Assembly: GCA_026874595.1 (NCBI GenBank)
Contig: CM049317.1
Coordinates: forward strand, 54,289,118 to 54,353,117
Origin: Sipunculus nudus
Taxonomy: Eukaryota; Annelida; Sipuncula; Golfingiida; Sipunculidae
DNA: 64,000 nt
Direction: 5' to 3'
Made by a program: the position numbers and the translations under genes. Numbering within the stretch: the stretch's first letter is position 1; each line of letters starts with the position of its first letter. Below are positions 1 through 10,558 of the stretch, piece after piece. The notes under the pieces are model-generated. The model worked only from the letters and a program-made list of their open reading frames with translations, ran no database searches and had not been told where the DNA came from.

Positions 1-164
1 ATCATTTTTTTTACAAATGCAGATTTTCATGAATGTTTCATCTGTTGTCTTGCTTATTATTTGTTCACAATATTTTGCATTATTTATTTCAAATGTACAT
101 AGTCAAAGCCATATTTTATTGCTTGTTTGTGACAGTACCATTCAAATATTTTTTGGACTGTTAC

Positions 165-429
165 CTTTAAAGTCTTCCTTAACTGATTGGAACGTTTGAT
201 ACACTCTCCGAGTCAGAGAAAGCCATGTATAATTTATATTGTTATCATTCATGTAACTTGTCAAGTTGACACGTTCTTCGTTAGTTATTTCTTCTGGTAA
301 ACCCATACTCTTCTCATCGCAGAACCGCGTGGCCTCCTCGTATGTAGCATCCCTCTTGAAAGACCCTGTGTGAAAGATCATTGTGTGATCATGAAGGTAA
401 ACAAGTGACCCACGGGTCATGACACTTAC
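165..429 (-). CDS. Gene 0, exon 2: first half of CTLD 1 (partial gene)
   Basis: This minus-strand exon encodes the N-terminal half of a C-type lectin-like domain. The first-helix motif YEEATRFCDEKSMGLPEE is clear, followed by ERVNLTSYM and NYTWLSLTRR. The donor AAAG|GTAACAG lies at the low-coordinate end and is phase 1, as in the two plus-strand paralogues. From the helix onward it is nearly identical at DNA level to exon 2 of gene 2 (48006-48299), but the first ~20 residues differ. The upstream boundary is uncertain. An in-frame TAG lies just upstream at 430-432, and the acceptor used in gene 2 is destroyed here. A TAG|GTA acceptor at 429/430 would be phase 0, which does not fit the phase-1 signal exon at 2179. 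Later exons would lie left of the window. It may be a pseudogene or may use another first exon. Confidence 0.7.
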
Positions 430-1089
430 CTACAAGGTGTGATCCATGACATTCAAATTTGTAACTTCCATTCAAATATTTTAAGAACATGTGCCAATTT
501 TGTTCAAACTTTGAACATATATATGCCTAATTAAATCACAGTTACTTATTGCTCTAAATAAAGATGTAACATTTAATAGTTCAACCAGTCCTTTTCAAGT
601 GATGAAACAATGCGAAAACGTTTTAGGGTGATACATCAGTCCGAGTCTGAGGAACAGACGCAGTTACTGTGTACTGTGATTTGAAAGTTTAAGGATAATA
701 AATGAAACCACATGGAAGAAAATGACAGGACTGCTGTTACTTTGCAGTTCCAAAATAAAAGTAAAAACAAAGATCAGAAGTTAAACATTCCAGCTAGAAG
801 GCAATGTTATATACAGAGAACATATATATGGTGTGTCGTAAAGTTTATAAACCGTTGATAAGAATCATTAAGGACAACCCTGACCTATAACCTTAACCTA
901 TTGCCCTCAAATTATTTGTACTTTTCTCTACAGTGATGGATAATAAATAATCACTTCCATTTTCTGGAAATAAATGTGGGAATAACTTTAAAAGTTATAC
1001 CTCGATCTTCCTCAAGCAACAGGAACATTTAATAGGAAGTCTGAATGAAACAATCAATCAATCCTAACAGGATTGATTCATCTGACGTT

Positions 1090-1470
1090 AACCCAGACCC
1101 GTGACTTCTACAAACTCAGCAGTTATCGATATCCTTCGAGAAATTAAGTGAAACAATTTATATATCAAATTGGGGGGGGGGATATGCAATGCTACAAATG
1201 TTTGAGGGTTTGCATTAGTAAATTATTGTGGCTGTTTTGACCTTGAAAATCAAGGTCAAGGTCACCAGTTTTTGAACTCTCCAGAGAAATTAAAACTGAC
1301 TGAAACAATTTGTCCATCAAATTCTAGGAAATATGCCACACTTAAAGAGTTATTAGGTTCAGTATCCTGTATTTCGGCTGATTTGACATTGAAAAACAAG
1401 GTAAAGGTCACCAGTTTACAAACTCTCCTGAGAACATTGTTGAAGTTTTGTATATCCCTTACAAAATTAA
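1090..1470. repeat. Degenerate tandem repeat around 'aaggtcaccagttt'
   Basis: At least two diverged units of about 150 bp are visible. Each has a 'ttgacattgaaaa' type start, 'caaggt(c/a)aaggtcaccagttt', then 'aactctcc(a/t)gaga'. A third partial match ('ctacaaactcagcagttatcgat') begins near 1110. A reading frame runs through it (1272-1532), but the frame follows the repeat and has no recognisable protein. Confidence 0.45.
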
Positions 1471-1924
1471 AATATGCTGTACTTCAAAAGTTAAGGTGTT
1501 CGCAAGAAATATTATTTTTTTCGCATATTTGAATTTGAAATTAAGTTCGTCATTATTTTTCAATCTCTTCTGAGATTTGTGTATAAAATTTGTTTATAAA
1601 ATTTTAGATGAAATATACGTATTACGGTTAGAAAAGTCTGACTTTTACTGTGTATTATTTCATTACTGGTTTTAAATTCTTGCCATGAAAAGTATACTTT
1701 AATGCCTTGTTGATTCCCATATTCCTGGCAATCAAATCTCCCATTTTTTCGTCGTGAATGGTCTAACCAGTCAAATATTCTGGATGAAGACCTCGACATT
1801 AAGATTATAATTTGACATCGTTGTAGGAAGAATCGTCCAAGATTATCACTGGGACGATTTAGTAAATTACAACAATAACGAAAGGGGTTGTCTGAACGTC
1901 TCTCACGCGGAAGGAAAAAGGGAT

Positions 1925-1940
1925 ATATATATATTTATAT

Positions 1941-2006
<66 letters not shown>
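1925..2006. repeat. (TA)n microsatellite
   Basis: Nearly pure TA dinucleotide with a few TT interruptions. Other long (TA)n tracts lie at 4621-4672, 33644-33695, 42588-42634, 47610-47650, 47885-47928, 55936-55991, 56190-56232 and 60457-60505. Confidence 0.95.
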
Positions 2007-2009
<3 letters not shown>

Positions 2010-2178
2010 CTGAACCAACAATATGTTAACCGGTCATAAATCAACTCTCTTTTTACAATGGGAGAATATACGTAAATGCCTATCTCCTCTGTAGTAATCG
2101 GCTATCCGAGTTGACGTTATATGTATTTTCACGTCATAAAAGCAACCCAAATTATAGTAAAACAAACAGTTACTTACA

Positions 2179-2248
2179 TGTCAGTGTGTAAACTTCATGT
2201 GGACAGACGAACAGGAGAAGAATGATGACAGACTGTGATCTCTTCATT
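2179..2248 (-). CDS. Gene 0, exon 1: signal peptide
   Basis: The reverse strand reads from ATG at 2248. It gives 23 codons plus one base (MKRSQSVIILLLFVC, then PHEVYTLT) and stops at a consensus donor T|GTAAGT, so the intron is phase 1. The basic start plus hydrophobic core is a typical signal peptide. Genes 1 and 2 have a first exon of the same size, the same phase and a similar tail (QVYTW, QVCSW). The 24 bases at 2263-2286, just upstream, recur exactly at 44635-44658 on the other strand, which supports a conserved promoter or 5' UTR. Junction to the exon at 165-429 is not clean in frame. Confidence 0.6.
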
Positions 2249-2582
2249 TTTCTCGTGTATGTGACTCAGGAGTCTCTATTTCTAGTATTGAATGTGAATA
2301 CCGTCTTGTGAGCAGGTCGCCGAATAACACACGGTGACAATGAACGTTTTAATGATTTCCTGTTGTCTGCTCACTTGTTCAATACGCAGAACTTGTCAAG
2401 ACGGAGAGACAATTAAGCGAGAATGAATGAGTGTAAATCCTTCAGTTACACTGAACTTATAACTGATGTCAACGACTAGATTACACAATACTATGAAACA
2501 CTGGAAACTTTAAGACCATATGTATGAAACTTCCCTGTCTCTTTCTGTTTCTCTTTTTGTAGATATCCTTCTGTGTTTTATA

Positions 2583-2621
<39 letters not shown>

Positions 2622-3479
2622 TGTGTGTGTTATATGAGCACAGCAGTCCCCTCATGTGCTTGTTCACATCAGCCTGGTCGCACGTTAATGTGACTGCCTA
2701 CTGTATCGGGATCAAGATTGTATCCGGTTTCCCCATCCGATGAGTCAACGTCATACTGATGAAAAACTGATACTGGGCCTTATCGCACTGTAGAGCCAAA
2801 ACAGCCTGGCCCAGGCAGCATGTGGTTTGTGTATAAAGCGTTAATCCTAAAGTGTGAAGGTAAATACCCGAGCATCACAGCGGTGTGAGTGTGTATCAAT
2901 AAAACCTGTTGATCTTTATCGAACATCCTTCATTTAACAGTGATCCTTGTACAGCTCAGTTTCGTATCATTGCATCCAAAAGGAGGGTATGCGTTCATCC
3001 TCGTTCGTGTGTGTGTCTGTGTGTGTTTAGGTGTAGATGTGCTTAGGTGTGTGTGTTCACAAAATAACTCAGTCATGAACGGAATCTCATGACTTGTTCA
3101 GGGCATTTCGATAATGGGCCAATGAAGAAACGATTAGATTTTGTGTGGATCCATCACATGATCCGGATCCAGGAACGTCATCGATGAATACTAAAAAATG
3201 TAAAAAGTCACTAATGGAAAAATGAACCTGAGAATATAGGCCGAATAAGTAAATGCAAACACATGGGGGAGACTTTCATTCCTTAGAACGCAGATTTCTA
3301 GTTATAATTATGTGTATCTTCATGTTGATTTATCTCGTTTTTGGTCTTCGATGCTGTTAAAATTCTTGAGTTATTCAAATTAGGTAAAGGCACCATAAAT
3401 AACCTATATCAGCTATTATATCTCTCATGGGTGGGTTTACTGAAATGAGAATATTTAAATGTTATAAAACTGAGCGATA
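2249..3479. other. Gene 0 upstream region, no gene seen
   Basis: This is the presumed promoter side of gene 0 and the gap before the duplicated unit. It contains a CT tract at 2586-2618, a GT-rich stretch at 3006-3055 and one copy of a dispersed repeat (about 2976-3175). No supported coding exon was found. Confidence 0.4.
2976..3175. repeat. Dispersed repeat with GT core, copy 1
   Basis: It reads '...aggagg(g/t)ta(t/c)g...ttcatcc', a GT-rich core, then 'ttcacaaaataactcagtcatgaacggaatctcatga'. Related copies lie at about 21440-21575 and 35770-35960, with the same order of modules. The termini are not sharp enough to assign a class. Confidence 0.5.
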
Positions 3480-4600
3480 ATGGGGATTCGACTACAAAGT
3501 GTACACTCTTCGGAATAAGGCCAACGTGAAAAATAAATATCTGGTGCAAATCTGTGACCGAGGATTAATTGCGCCCAAAATTGAGCTTTAGAAAATCAGC
3601 GCAAACAGAAAATGGCTAAAGAATAAATTACCACAAGATGTCGCCACTGAGACACTAACGTGAATATTTCCTTTATTCATTTGGATTAAACTTTTAACTT
3701 GTTTTGTCAACCTATATTACATAAATTGTGCTCTAACTTGACCTCATCTGCAAACAATGGAATAATTATAAAATACATAAGGAAAGGATGTGGAAATCTA
3801 TATTAACTTAATTATCTATTATCGTTATCGTTCTATCTTAAACCATGACATGCGTTTTACCACACTTTCGTTATAGAACATAGTGCAGCCTCTTTGATTC
3901 ACTAACTCTAGATCCCCATAACTTATTGGCGGTAAGCTAGAGTAGCACATAACCAAGGGTTGACGTGCCGGTCAAATAACTCACCAAAACTGTACAACTT
4001 TCTACAAAATCATTAAAAAAACTAATTTATCACATTTATAAATCAATTATAAAGCAATTTCATGATCTACCAGACACTATTTTGCAGATGTTATTCATGT
4101 ACAGTAAAGTGTGACATTCGGTATATCCTATGATTGGTTTAAAGCGAATTTAAAGTGATTACATGGAAAAGGACTTAATTATTCCCTGACCAAAGTAAAG
4201 ACGAGTGCACGGATGGCAAATGAACGAAGTTTTACTGAACATACATATACATATATCATATCCGGAATATCAATGTATAGAGAAAACAAGGCACAGAGGG
4301 CAAACATCAGTTCAGCCTGGGGTTTAATCAAGCGACGTCCTGGTAATAATATGAAATAATATGAAGGTTCCTTGCTCATACACTAATGTATGTTATACCA
4401 TATGGACCATATGGCATAGCAGGCCTACTTGAATGTTTCTTTAACCTGCTCTCTCTGTCCTCATTTGATAAGCATTGTAAGTTAATGGAACAGGTGTACC
4501 GACCTATGTCCACGAATTCGGTTGGTTCCTCACTGGTATGATTAAAACAGGTTACTTTCGTATTGTTTTTTATTCTTAATGCCGTGTTTGCTATCGACTC
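3480..4600. repeat. Start of tandem unit A (paralogous to 33,070-35,760)
   Basis: Three sub-blocks match unit B in the same order. They are 3475-3680 with 33,070-33,640 ('gagcgataat', 'gatgtc...actgagac'), 3820-4000 with 35,130-35,300 ('aaaccatgacat', 'cgcaacctcttt'), and 4335-4560 with 35,585-35,760 ('atgaaggtt', 'aatggaacaggt', 'gaattcggtt'). The unit-B copy is interrupted by a pogo-like element. The sequence is non-coding and diverged but clearly collinear. It defines the left edge of the ~29.6-kb duplication. Confidence 0.7.
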
Positions 4601-4619
4601 TAGCTGTTGTTTATGCATA

Positions 4620-4620
<1 letters not shown>

Positions 4621-4672
<52 letters not shown>
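4621..4672. repeat. (TA)n microsatellite
   Basis: About 26 TA units. A TATAT-type degenerate repeat follows at 4826-4915. Confidence 0.95.
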
Positions 4673-4676
<4 letters not shown>

Positions 4677-5604
4677 AAATTTTTTTATCAATGGGAAAAA
4701 TATTCTTTTTTCTACTCCTACAAATTTCCTATTGCAATATATTACGATAAGAGGTAAGAGTGCCGATATAAGTTTTGAGATAGTTTCGCTGATTTAAATT
4801 AATAGGAAATGACCTTCTTTTCTATATTATATTATATCATATTATATTATATTATATTATATTATATTATGTTATATTTATTGTATATATGTATATATAA
4901 AGTATTAATATTATTATTATTAAGCATTCTTTATCATGACAAAAAATTTTTTTGTAAATACAGCTAAACCTCTATAAAGCGGACAGTCAAGGGACTCAAT
5001 CTTTTAGTCCTTAACAGTATAGTGTCCATAATAGGCAGGCGGATCATGGTTGATAACTGAGAGATTTATAAGTAAAGATAACGAACAGCTGCAAGAACGT
5101 GTTTATTGTATTATTTCAGATTTCATGTACATGTACAACATATTTATACACACATCATGCATTCAATTGTCATATACAACCTGTGATCACTTTTACTTAT
5201 CTCAAGTATGAAACAATATGAAGAGAAAAGTCTTTGAAGACATCCGTAAAATAAATGTACATAAACCCTGATATAATATGTAGCGTGTTGCACTAAGAGT
5301 GCCACCTGGCGGCATTGTCTAAAACTATCCTGGTTCAGCTGTCTCCATGCGATGATCTCAAATATAATGCATCATTGATAATGCGAAGATTGTAATGGCT
5401 ACTAACCCCGGGAACGTTCGTTTTTAGCTTAACCCTTAAATAAACTTTCTTTGATGTTTGTTATTTGGTTTGATTTGCTTTGATGTTGAAGGCACCCGAG
5501 AGAAGGCAGCCCGAGGAGCTTGTGCACTGTGACACGGTAGAAACAAGCGAGCGAGCTCATGTTTGACACTAAGCAAATCAGTTTGAGATATTTGAGCATA
5601 CTAA
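4673..5604. other. Unit A spacer left of the gypsy element
   Basis: Holds a degenerate ATATT tract (4826-4915). A short segment at 4965-5050 ('taaacctctataaagcggac') resembles one end of a pogo/Tigger-type MITE, but I could not find its partner end. The rest shows no gene. Confidence 0.35.
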
Positions 5605-5974
5605 TGTAACCGGGTGCACTGCCGTTAGTTTAGTTTGTTTCATATTTGATGTGATATGCATAAATTGTGTGCACCCTGTGTCTGTATTGGTCAGAGAGTA
5701 GCGCGCCAACTTGTAATCCTTCTCGGAGCATAGCACCTGGGTTGTCACCTTTGACCTGTTAATTAATATCCGTCATTTTATGTTTTTCATGCAGTAACAA
5801 GGCATACGTACATAAAAGTTGCCATAATAAGCGTTATATGCAATATCGGAAACGTATCCAGTACTTACACGTTTTTGTTCAACATTGATTTAATTTGCTC
5901 CGTTGTTTCGTAATATTGTCCATTGACATGTTAATTATGTACCTGGTTTTGCCGCCAAGTTTCCGTCTAGCGTC

Positions 5975-6038
5975 ACTTGGCAGACAACCGTTGAACTGGA
6001 GAGTTCAGTTTTTGTATATTTCTTGTCTCTCATTCCAG
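5975..6038 (+). repeat. 64-bp direct repeat inside the LTR, left copy (possible exon end)
   Basis: Runs from ACTTGGCAGACAACC to CTCTCATTCCAG and is followed directly by GTATGTAATT, a good 5' splice site. The second copy at 6437-6500 ends in the same TTTCTTGTCTCTCATTCCAG, a good 3' splice site. Splicing from 6039 to 6500 would remove 462 nt and leave exactly one copy. The 3' LTR has the same arrangement at 15807-15870 and 16269-16332. The repeat is plain to see; the intron is an inference. Confidence 0.7.
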
Positions 6039-6436
6039 GTATGTAATTATCAGTGTATTTCCTGATTTAATTATTGTGTTAATGTAAACACAACCCAGAA
6101 CGTTATTCTATTTTCAAAGTCATGATAACGATGTTGTAGATGTATTATTTGTTGTAGTAATCTTGCATCACTCCGTAGTTCTATTTTTCCTGGTAATAAC
6201 GATATCATAGACGTATTATTTGCTGTAGTAATCTTGCTGTAGTAATATTTTGCTAAGTTTGGTCAGAAAGGTAGCCTGATCACTGACATTTTTCATATAC
6301 TTGCCAGCGCAGTGTATTATGATGGCGAGGTGTCGCTGTAAATACTGTACATTCTGTAACTGAGGCATATTTCGTAATTATGTATTATTTTGTAAGTCAG
6401 CAGGTCTGATCCTGTGCATTTTAAATTGTAAATATG

Positions 6437-6500
6437 ACTTGGCAGACAACCGTTGAACTGGAGAGTTCAGTTTTTGTATATTTCTTGTCTCTCATTCCAG
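6437..6500 (+). repeat. 64-bp direct repeat inside the LTR, right copy (possible splice acceptor)
   Basis: Matches 5975-6038 over 64 bp. It ends in a pyrimidine-rich run and CAG, followed by CACAG. See the left copy for the intron reading. Confidence 0.7.
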
Positions 6501-6625
6501 CACAGTAAAAACTGTAAAGCACGCTGTGTTGTGCCTTGGATGAGGTCAGACGTCTGTGTGTGTGCGCCCCCACGACCCCAGTATTTTCCATTCTGCCACT
6601 GATGTGACAAATACTGCTACAGAAA

Positions 6626-6644
6626 TGGCGCCCAACGTGGGGCT
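6626..6644 (+). promoter_or_regulatory. Primer binding site for tRNA-Lys
   Basis: TGGCGCCCAACGTGGGGCT starts four bases after the 5' LTR. It is complementary, over 19 nt, to the 3' end of a standard animal tRNA-Lys(CUU) with CCA added (family sequence recalled, not searched). This fixes the plus-strand orientation. Confidence 0.85.
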
Positions 6645-8977
6645 TGCACATCTTCCGTTATAACACACTGCCAAGTGGAGCTACGAGAGTCTAACCAGAC
6701 GAGCCAATGGGGACTCGCTGCCGGAGGGTGCCTGGTCCTTTGTGGTTGTGATTGTGTGTACCGGTCGACGGTTTTTCCGCTTCGCTGGATCTGACGCCAG
6801 GAATCTTCGTCGCCCATAGGTGTTCTTATTGAACTTTCAGAGGATTTCACGCCTGATGTACATTGGACATTGTTTTGTGTACTTTGCCGGACTTTGGATT
6901 TATTATACTCATTTGGAGGATATTGTGTTGGATATTTTGTACATGTGGACTTTTGGACCTGTATAATGTGTTCATGTGGAGCAGCGGAAGCATGAAGGTA
7001 ACCGATTTTTGTTGATTTGAGAACTGTTATATTATTTCCATGCATGTAACCACAAGTGATCTTCTTATTGTAAACAACTACATGTGACTGTACACATCCG
7101 GTCATGACAGCTCTTCTGTAAACAAATCAACGTGTTTGGTCATGGCGGCCATGTTGTAAACAAACACACGTGTTTTATATTCATGAGTTAATGTAAACAC
7201 GGTTTTCTAGCATGTACTTTCTGTGAGTGACCCTTGGTATTGTGCAGTTGTGAGAATTTATCAGGGTGACTTCTTATTTTATGTACATAATTTCGGTCTC
7301 TCAGTTAAAAAAAAAAAAAAAAAAGTGTTTCGGTGGTCAACAGAGTTCTAGTTCAGTCGAGGGTTGCGAGGTTTGATCTTGTTGACTGTCAGTTTATCAT
7401 GTCTGTGAATCAGCAGCCACAGTTAAAACTGATAGTGGTATGTTTTATGTGATTAGACATTTATATGTTTTTCTTCTGTACTTCATATTTTGCCATTTTG
7501 TTACGTATTCATACCTCAACTGAAAATTGTACTGCCTTAAAATGCTGTTTTGTGGATACTTTCCATAAGTCAAGTAAACATTGGTAAACGGATATCAGTA
7601 GTATTATTGTACCGGAAGTAATACAAATACATAAGGTCAAGGTTTCAAAGTATTACTGATTTTTGCTCAGTGTTTACCTTTTTGTCAGAGAACAAATTAA
7701 GACATTAGCTTCATAGTCAGTTTGTCGCTTATTTTTTTTTAGATTACGTTTTTCAGCCGTTGCAATTTAGTCTATATTCGCTTTCGTCACTGATATTTTT
7801 ATCAGTGTTTACATTTACATTTTACAGTTATTGTACATTCGAATATCACTGACTGGTGGTCAGTGTTAACCTTTTCAATACTCATATTTCATATATGACT
7901 TTGTTAAACCATCGTTAATGTTCTGTCGAAGCTCCCTGAGTTTAAGGCAGTATTTACATTTTGCCGGTGCTACCATTCACAAATTGACTTTATATTCTCA
8001 TCGTTTGGCCGGTGTTTACAATTTCAAACACTCCAATTGAACATTCGACCTTTCATTTTAACTGGGTGGTGTTTATATTTTGCTGACACCCAGATTTATC
8101 ATATATGCTGTCACCATATTGTTGTCAGTGTTCGATTGTTTGGATGCTTACATTTAATTCACATTAGGCTTTGTCAGTGATACTAGTCAGTGTTGACACA
8201 TCTCAGACACGAATACTTTAGTTATTTTCTAAATATTTCTCGAGCTTTGTTACCGAACTGAAATCAACGTTTGCTTTATCAGTCAAATATTTTTTTATAT
8301 ATCGACTATATCACTTGCATATCAACAATTGCTTATATCAACCTTGAGTGACATTGAACTTTGTGACCGACCATATTCAACGCTTCAGTTGTCACCCTTT
8401 GTATTTGTAATATTTTGTTTATATTTTTTTTCGATGATTGCATGAACTTGATTTGATCTAGTATTAACACCTGAGTATTATTGAACTTTGTGACTGAATT
8501 GAGTCAGGTAACACCTAAACCTACATCCATTTTTGAGAATTTGATTAGATCCTTTTCGTTGATTGACTGAACTTGATCCAGTGTAATCACGTCAGCAAAA
8601 TTGAACTTTTCAACATTTCAATTAGATCCTTGTACATTGTATTGAATTATTTGGCATAAGCCACACACGTGTTCATTTGAGATCTGTCTATCGTTGTTTG
8701 GTGATTGGCTGAACTTGATTCAGATTTATCACCTGATTTTTATTGAATTATTTTTATTCATTTGATTCATTTGGTACATATAACACACATACAACAGACC
8801 TTTGTTCACAATTAGGCTTGGTGATTTACTGAACTCGATTCAGTGTTATCACCCAAGTATAAGGTTGTGCCATACGTGATAAGATATATCAGATATACGA
8901 GCATCTGGTTCAACTGAGAACTTTATCGCAGTTTCAATTACTTGCGAATAGCTAGTTAATGACATATCTCTGGCAAG
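6645..8977 (+). other. Long 5' leader of the gypsy element with a hairpin array
   Basis: The stretch from the LTR to the gag ATG is 2.36 kb with no convincing frame. From about 7,650 to 8,853 it holds a series of related short inverted repeats. Clear examples are CACTGATA/TATCAGTG (7788-7807), CACTGAC/GTCAGTG (7847-7865), a two-tier GGTGAT..CTGAA/TTCAG..ATCACC hairpin (8700-8733) and a near copy at 8820-8853. Weaker members lie near 7655, 8050, 8175, 8360, 8490 and 8560. A 5' leader this long may hold packaging, dimerisation or internal translation signals; the role is inferred only. A poly-A run lies at 7307-7324. Confidence 0.6.
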
Positions 8978-10558
8978 ATGTCGCTTATTGACCGTAGCCT
9001 GCTATTGATTAATTTACCTGGGGACTTCAAATTAAGTGATATCACTCACTTAATTAAATTGCATGGAGATCCACAGTGTGTTGACAGGATTATCCCCCGT
9101 GACAACTCAGCTTTTATTGTATTCCATAAAGCTGATGATGTGGTTAGTGCTAGGAAATCCTTAGATGGTTGTCAGATAAGTGAGCAGATAGTGAGGGTGG
9201 GAACCGTTCAAGCTGAGTTAGAGCAGGCTTTAACTCAGTGCTACTATGCTCTACCTAAACCACCATTTGATGTTAAAGGTTTTGTTAAGCAACTGTCTTC
9301 GCTGTCAGTTGAAGACAGACAACTGTTGACAGAAGCTCTTGGGACTGGATCTGGCAAGCAGACAGAGCAAGCCACTCCCGGGAGACCACTACCCAAGCAG
9401 TCGGACCAGAAAGTCCGTGTTGAGGAAGGTCAACCATTTCGGTCGCCGTGGCGTACATCAGTCACGACACAAGTATGTGCACCCCTGCCTTTTGGGACAC
9501 CACACGTAGCGTATCGTTTGGCATCGTCTGATGGAATGTACACATGTGCACCAGTAGCAACATCTCAGGTTCCGAGGTATGAGGGCCCAGCATCGAATAC
9601 GTTCTTCAACTACCAACCTGCTGTTACATCACCAAGTTTACATCCTTATGGTTACATACCCCCAGCAAATCCACCCAGACTGACGACTTTCTCTGGAGAG
9701 GGCATGAAAGGAGAGACATCTTATCAGCAATGGCGACATGAGGTGCGCAGTCTGATCAGACAGGGGCTTTATCCAGATCATCAGATCGTACAGGCCATCG
9801 TGAAGTCTTTGAAGGGACAGGCAGGACAATTCGCGATCCGTTTGGGGGAGGAGGCAACCTCGGCTGAGATAGTCAACAAGCTAGACAAGATCTATGGAAA
9901 TGTGTTACCATCAGAGGTCGGCATGGAACAGTTCTTCTCCGCGAAACAACACAAGGGAGAGACTATAGCAGAATGGAGTTGTAGACTGGAGGATTTCTAT
10001 TCCCGTGGCAACAAGTCACTTATTATAGCCACTGCTGGGCCAAATATATTGAAGTCTAAGTTCTTCACGGGACTTCGCTCGGAGCAGATCCAAAATGAGA
10101 TTCGCCATAAAGTCGAGAATGCCACTTACGAACAACTGATCGTAGAAGCCAGAGCGGCAGAGTTACGACTAAAGGATCTACCCCAGGACATCAAGGCAAG
10201 AGTCTATGCAGTAGAGACAAAGAAACCCACTGAGACGTCACCCGTCAAACAGCTGGAATTACTGACGAGACAGCTATCAGAGAAAGTAGATGAGATGGTG
10301 AGAGGAATGAGAGACCTGGAAAAACGATTGACCAATCTGGAGAGGGGCACCGGATCAAATACAACCTTCCAGAGCGATCACCAGTCCAGCCAGACTTCCT
10401 CCTACAACAACCATGCTAGCGGACACAAACTGGGTACCAATGCTACCAGCAACGAGGGTCGGCGTCTGAATAATCAGCGAGGATCACTCCAGTTCAGAGG
10501 CCACTGTTGGCACTGTGGCGTGTACGGACACAGGGCAGCTGACTGTCATTTAAACTAG
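8978..10558 (+). CDS. gag: Gag polyprotein of the gypsy element
   Basis: 526 residues, intact, starting at the first ATG of the frame. Residues ~7-75 look like an RRM fold: an RNP2-like LLLINLP strand, a helix, an RNP1-like SAFIVFH strand, a second helix (ADDVVSARKSLDG) and a last strand. Residues ~85-230 are linker, rich in Pro and Ser in the second part. Residues ~233-400 form the capsid-like Ty3/gypsy Gag region (TTFSGEG, YQQWRHEVRSLI, IAEWSCRLEDFYSRG). Residues ~415-455 have heptad-like spacing and may be a coiled coil. The C-terminus is a CCHC zinc knuckle, C510-C513-H518-C523, which binds RNA in this family. The last three codons (CAT TTA AAC) form the -1 frameshift site. Gag assembles cytoplasmic particles around the element RNA. 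Confidence 0.95.
   Translation: MSLIDRSLLLINLPGDFKLSDITHLIKLHGDPQCVDRIIPRDNSAFIVFHKADDVVSARKSLDGCQISEQIVRVGTVQAELEQALTQCYYALPKPPFDVKGFVKQLSSLSVEDRQLLTEALGTGSGKQTEQATPGRPLPKQSDQKVRVEEGQPFRSPWRTSVTTQVCAPLPFGTPHVAYRLASSDGMYTCAPVATSQVPRYEGPASNTFFNYQPAVTSPSLHPYGYIPPANPPRLTTFSGEGMKGETSYQQWRHEVRSLIRQGLYPDHQIVQAIVKSLKGQAGQFAIRLGEEATSAEIVNKLDKIYGNVLPSEVGMEQFFSAKQHKGETIAEWSCRLEDFYSRGNKSLIIATAGPNILKSKFFTGLRSEQIQNEIRHKVENATYEQLIVEARAAELRLKDLPQDIKARVYAVETKKPTETSPVKQLELLTRQLSEKVDEMVRGMRDLEKRLTNLERGTGSNTTFQSDHQSSQTSSYNNHASGHKLGTNATSNEGRRLNNQRGSLQFRGHCWHCGVYGHRAADCHLN

Larger units (their letters stand above)
430..2178 (-). other. Gene 0 intron 1 (non-coding)
   Basis: This stretch lies between the signal exon and the CTLD exon of gene 0. 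Its part nearest exon 2 aligns, inverted, with intron 1 of gene 2 at about 47,430-48,000. Shared landmarks are the segments around 'aggtcagggttgt', 'gtctgttcctcag' and 'ttcaaagtttgaac'. It also holds a short G run near 1171-1179, a degenerate repeat at 1090-1470 and a long (TA)n at 1925-2006. I see no gene in it. Confidence 0.5.
5605..6621 (+). repeat. 5' LTR of the gypsy element
   Basis: 1,017 bp, starting TGTAACCGGG and ending CTGCTACA. The 3' copy has exactly the same length. It carries an internal 64-bp direct repeat (5975-6038 and 6437-6500). Confidence 0.95.

Noticed and set aside
4563-4757. Frames of Tyr-Ile repeats across (TA)n (also at 33609, 47529, 55816, 56105)
   Set aside because: Simple translation of the microsatellites.
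6617-7105. 162-residue minus-strand frame in the gypsy leader
   Set aside because: Lies across the primer site, has low-complexity composition, and no protein family is recognisable.
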